A model generated the notes under the pieces. That model ran no database searches, was not told the origin of the DNA, and was given only the letters and a program-made list of their open reading frames with translations. Positions 61,631-64,000 of a DNA stretch of 64,000 bases are shown here, one piece after another (position 1 is the stretch's first letter; each line of letters opens with the position of its first letter). The stretch is from Arcobacter sp. (GTDB lineage: Bacteria; Campylobacterota; Campylobacteria; Campylobacterales; Arcobacteraceae), in the NCBI GenBank assembly GCA_020048055.1, contig JAIFNA010000007.1, positions 62,001 to 126,000 on the forward strand, read 5' to 3'. A program made the position numbers and the translations under genes.

Positions 61631-61652
61631 TATGTCAATTTGACATACTTTC
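61629..61652. terminator. Hairpin at the SRPBCC stop
   Basis: AGTATGTCA and TGACATACT make a perfect 9-base-pair stem with a 3-base loop, beginning within the stop codon. TTTC follows, so the U-tract is short. Confidence 0.5.
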
Positions 61653-61686
61653 GGGTAAAACAATAAAAATCAAGTAGAATAATTTT

Positions 61687-62925
61687 ATGAAAAAAGATAT
61701 ATTCCAAAAGATGCAAATTTTAAGTGATAGTGCCAAATACGATGTGAGTTGTAGCTCAAGTGGAAGTGAAAATAACTATAAAACAGGAGAGCTTGGAGCC
61801 ACACAAAATAGTGGTATTTGTCACACTTTTACAAGCGATGGACGATGTGTGTCGCTTCTCAAAGTGTTGCTTACAAATTTTTGTATTTATGATTGTGCTT
61901 ATTGTATCAATCGTGTAAGTAACGATATTCCAAGAACTGCTTTTGCTCCAAGAGAGTTAGCTGACATAACTATCAATTTTTACAAAAGAAACTATATCGA
62001 GGGGCTTTTTATAAGTAGTGGAATTATCGAGAGTGAAGACCATACGATGGTTCTTATCTTGCGAACTCTTAGGATTTTACGAAACGAGTATAAATTTAAT
62101 GGCTACATCCATGTGAAACTTATCCCTGGAAGTGATGCGAAACTTATAGAAGAGATCACAAGACTTGCAAGTCGTGTGAGTTCAAATATTGAGCTTCCAA
62201 GTGATGCAAGTCTAAAACTCTTAGCACCCAATAAAACAAAAGAAAAAGTGCTTCAACCACTCAAACTTGCCAGAGATTTTAGTATGGAGCGTACGAATAA
62301 GCCAATAGGGATGAGTACCCAACTTATCGTTGGAGCAACTCCTGAAAGTGATAGAGATATTTTAAAACTAAGCTCCGCTTTGTACGATAAAGCACTTCTG
62401 AAACGGGTATATTATAGTGCTTATGTTCCAGTGAATGATGATAAAAATCTCCCAGCACTTCTTACTTCAAAGCCACCACTTTTAAGGGAACATCGACTTT
62501 ATCAAGCTGATTGGTTGCTTCGGTTCTATGATTTTTCTTATGATGAGATAGTAAATGTTGATAATCCAAATCTTGATGAGGAGCTTGACCCAAAAATGTT
62601 TTGGGCTTTAAATAATTTACACCTTTTTCCAATGGAGATAAATAAAGCAAGCCTCGAAGAGTTGATGCGAATACCAGGGATTGGAGTGCGAGGTGCAAAT
62701 AAAATTATCAATGCAAGACGGTTTAAGAAGCTCACTTTTGATAGTCTCAAGCAGCTTAAAGTTTCAGTAAAAAATGCAAAATATTTTATAACTTGCAATG
62801 GAGTGTACCAAAAAGAGGTTCCGATGTATAGCGATACAATTAAAATAGCTCTAAAACCACCCAAACTAATAACAACACCAAACCTTTTTGATGTTGATTA
62901 TAGTGTCATTACTGGGGAGTTGTAA
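61687..62925 (+). CDS. Putative DNA modification/repair radical SAM protein
   Basis: 412 residues. The radical SAM motif is in 'NFCIYDCAYCINRVSND' (C-x3-C-x2-C). The N-terminal 'YDVSCSSSG' and the C-terminal helix-hairpin-helix 'LMRIPGIGVRGANKIINARR', a DNA-binding motif, identify the family that is always paired with the next gene (TIGR03916 with TIGR03915). Related to KsgA-unlinked DNA photoproduct-repair-like proteins, but its reaction is unproven. The two genes are separated by 2 bases. Confidence 0.88.
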   Translation: MKKDIFQKMQILSDSAKYDVSCSSSGSENNYKTGELGATQNSGICHTFTSDGRCVSLLKVLLTNFCIYDCAYCINRVSNDIPRTAFAPRELADITINFYKRNYIEGLFISSGIIESEDHTMVLILRTLRILRNEYKFNGYIHVKLIPGSDAKLIEEITRLASRVSSNIELPSDASLKLLAPNKTKEKVLQPLKLARDFSMERTNKPIGMSTQLIVGATPESDRDILKLSSALYDKALLKRVYYSAYVPVNDDKNLPALLTSKPPLLREHRLYQADWLLRFYDFSYDEIVNVDNPNLDEELDPKMFWALNNLHLFPMEINKASLEELMRIPGIGVRGANKIINARRFKKLTFDSLKQLKVSVKNAKYFITCNGVYQKEVPMYSDTIKIALKPPKLITTPNLFDVDYSVITGEL

Positions 62926-62927
62926 GT

Positions 62928-63662
62928 TTGATAGTTCTTTATGATGGGAGTTTTGAGGGATTTTTAACTTTAATACACGAGGTGTATTATCAAAAAATAA
63001 CACCAACAAAAATACTAAAAATCCTCCCAAATGAACTTGTTTTAGATGAGATATACACTATACAAACTGATGAAATACAAAGTGCAAAAGTGCTTATTGG
63101 TTTGAAAAAGAAGTTTACAAAAAAGCACTTTGAGACCATTTTTCATATCTTTATGTGTGATAGTGTGGAGTTTGAACTCCCATTGCTGCATTTTATTATT
63201 TTAGGATTTAAGAGCCAAAAAGAGTTAGAAAATATCAACTATCTTTTCGTTTTCAATATTGAAAATTTACAAAAAGAGCTTTTTAGACATATCCATAAGA
63301 TGAGTGGATTTATACGATTTATGGAGCTTGATGATGGGACTTTGTATGCCAAAATTGAAACCAAATTTAATGTTGTGTATCATCTTGGAAATCACTTTTT
63401 GGCACGATTTAACAATCAAAACTACATTATCCACGATGTGAATCGAAAACTTGCCTATGTGAAAATTGAAGATACCCATCAAGTGCAAGAAGTAGCAACT
63501 TTTGATGAACCAATTTTAAGTCAAAATGAGGATAAATTCTCAAATCTTTGGAAAACTTTTTTTATGAGTGTTGCTATAAAATCACGAGAAAATAAAAAAC
63601 TACAAAGAGAAATGGTTCCTCTTCTTTACCGTACTTTTATGACAGAGTTTAATTTAGTATAA
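62928..63662 (+). CDS. TIGR03915-type partner of the radical SAM DNA repair protein
   Basis: 244 residues. The family start 'IVLYDGSFEGFLTLIHEVYYQK' and the 'KMSGFIRFMELDDGTLYAKIETKFNVVYHLGNHFLARF' block are typical (D-G-S-F-E-G-x-L and R-F). The C-terminus 'REMVPLLYRTFMTEFN' matches family members that run on into an uracil-DNA-glycosylase-like domain in other bacteria, absent here. The TTG start lies 2 bases after the radical SAM stop. Confidence 0.85.
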   Translation: MIVLYDGSFEGFLTLIHEVYYQKITPTKILKILPNELVLDEIYTIQTDEIQSAKVLIGLKKKFTKKHFETIFHIFMCDSVEFELPLLHFIILGFKSQKELENINYLFVFNIENLQKELFRHIHKMSGFIRFMELDDGTLYAKIETKFNVVYHLGNHFLARFNNQNYIIHDVNRKLAYVKIEDTHQVQEVATFDEPILSQNEDKFSNLWKTFFMSVAIKSRENKKLQREMVPLLYRTFMTEFNLV

Positions 63663-63682
63663 AAAGTTAGTAACTTGTTGTT

Positions 63683-64000
63683 TTATGACCAATCTTTATG
63701 ACTTTCTAGGATATCAATTTTCTCTTTTTTGTATCTTACCATCTTGATTATAAGCTCTTTTGGGATTGTTTTGTTTAATGGAAATTGTACTGAGCCTTTG
63801 GCAAATTTATATTCTTGAAGTTCTTCTAAAAATGCCCCAATAGTATCTGGTTGGGGATAAAATCCTATATGATTTTTGTATCCAGCTATCATAATTTGCT
63901 TATCTCTTTTACCATCTTTAGATAATGCAAAAGCTGGGATTTTATAGTTTATTGTCTCTATCGCATCTGGAATAGCTTCTAAGATATAGTTTCTAAGTTC
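63683..64000 (-). CDS. DUF1801/YdhG-type protein, 5' part cut off
   Basis: The frame is open to the right window edge, so at least 105 residues are encoded and the start is outside. 'LRNYILEAIPDAIETINYKIPAF' and 'MIAGYKNHIGFYPQPDTIGAFLEEL' followed by 'GSVQFPLNKTIPKELIIKMVRYK' match the DUF1801 family (Fra/YdhG iron-chaperone-like fold). The ATG visible at 63892 is internal to the domain. The 3' end is convergent with the TIGR03915 gene. Confidence 0.85.
   Translation of the reverse strand, partial: ELRNYILEAIPDAIETINYKIPAFALSKDGKRDKQIMIAGYKNHIGFYPQPDTIGAFLEELQEYKFAKGSVQFPLNKTIPKELIIKMVRYKKEKIDILESHKDWS

Overview
The window is about 30% GC, gene-dense DNA. Gene content points to a Campylobacterota (Epsilonproteobacteria) genome, most likely an Arcobacter-type free-living diazotroph. 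This is inferred from the compact operons, the AHQWRQPL-type histidine kinase, the FtsK, KdsA and LpxD types, and a complete molybdenum nif cluster. No rRNA, CRISPR array, transposase or integrase was found.

Layout. (1) 1-14624 is core: nrdA (3' part)-nrdB, a nitrilase-type hydrolase, a VF530-type protein, a flagellin-tailed protein on the minus strand, ilvI-ilvH, lpxD-ftsK, a long hibernation factor, a membrane protein, a TrkA/K+ channel-type protein, kdsA-ribH-nusB-pyrF and tRNA-Ser(GCU). (2) About 14830-45350 is a continuous 30 kb nitrogen-fixation island. Rightward come a SIR2-like gene and a clpX paralogue, nifN-nifX-DUF269-nifF-PII-nifW-nifZ, two ferredoxin-fold genes and rpoN. Leftward from 31217 come a NifX-like gene, a Sel1-NifU fusion, nifX, an A-type flavoprotein, nifQ, nifV, GNAT, DUF683, a BFD-like protein, an LRR protein, an unknown protein and a Cys-less redoxin. 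Rightward again come nifE-fdxN-nifB, nifH-unknown ORF-nifD-nifK, an aldo/keto reductase, a NadB-like flavoprotein, nifT, nifA and a second Cys-less redoxin. (3) 45455-64000 is accessory and core: a DUF262 protein, an MnmC2-like oxidoreductase, a rhodanese, a histidine kinase, an Mla-type lipid transport operon, YaeQ, a CsgG-like lipoprotein, a transglutaminase-like protein, SelO, MipA/OmpV, a lipocalin, GPx, SRPBCC, a two-gene radical-SAM DNA-repair-type pair and a DUF1801 protein (cut by the window end).

How it works together. NifHDK is the enzyme. NifB, NifEN, NifV, NifQ and NifX-type proteins build and carry FeMo-co. NifW, NifZ and NifT assist. NifF and the ferredoxins supply electrons. 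The A-type flavoprotein probably removes O2 or NO. NifA and an island-encoded sigma-54 drive GG-N10-GC promoters found before nifH, nifE, nifV and the SIR2-clpX pair. nifU, nifS, nifM, nifL and mod genes are not in the window.

The least explained signal is a family of modular structured leaders in front of nif-island genes. Each has hairpin A, a TTTAGGATTT-like link, hairpin B, a GTCCC...GGGAC hairpin C, and then AAGGAG. The hairpins vary in sequence while keeping their pairing, and hairpin C can re-pair to hide the ribosome binding site. A second unexplained signal is a pair of 97/98-base inverted-repeat elements that share two conserved blocks and have compensatory stem changes.
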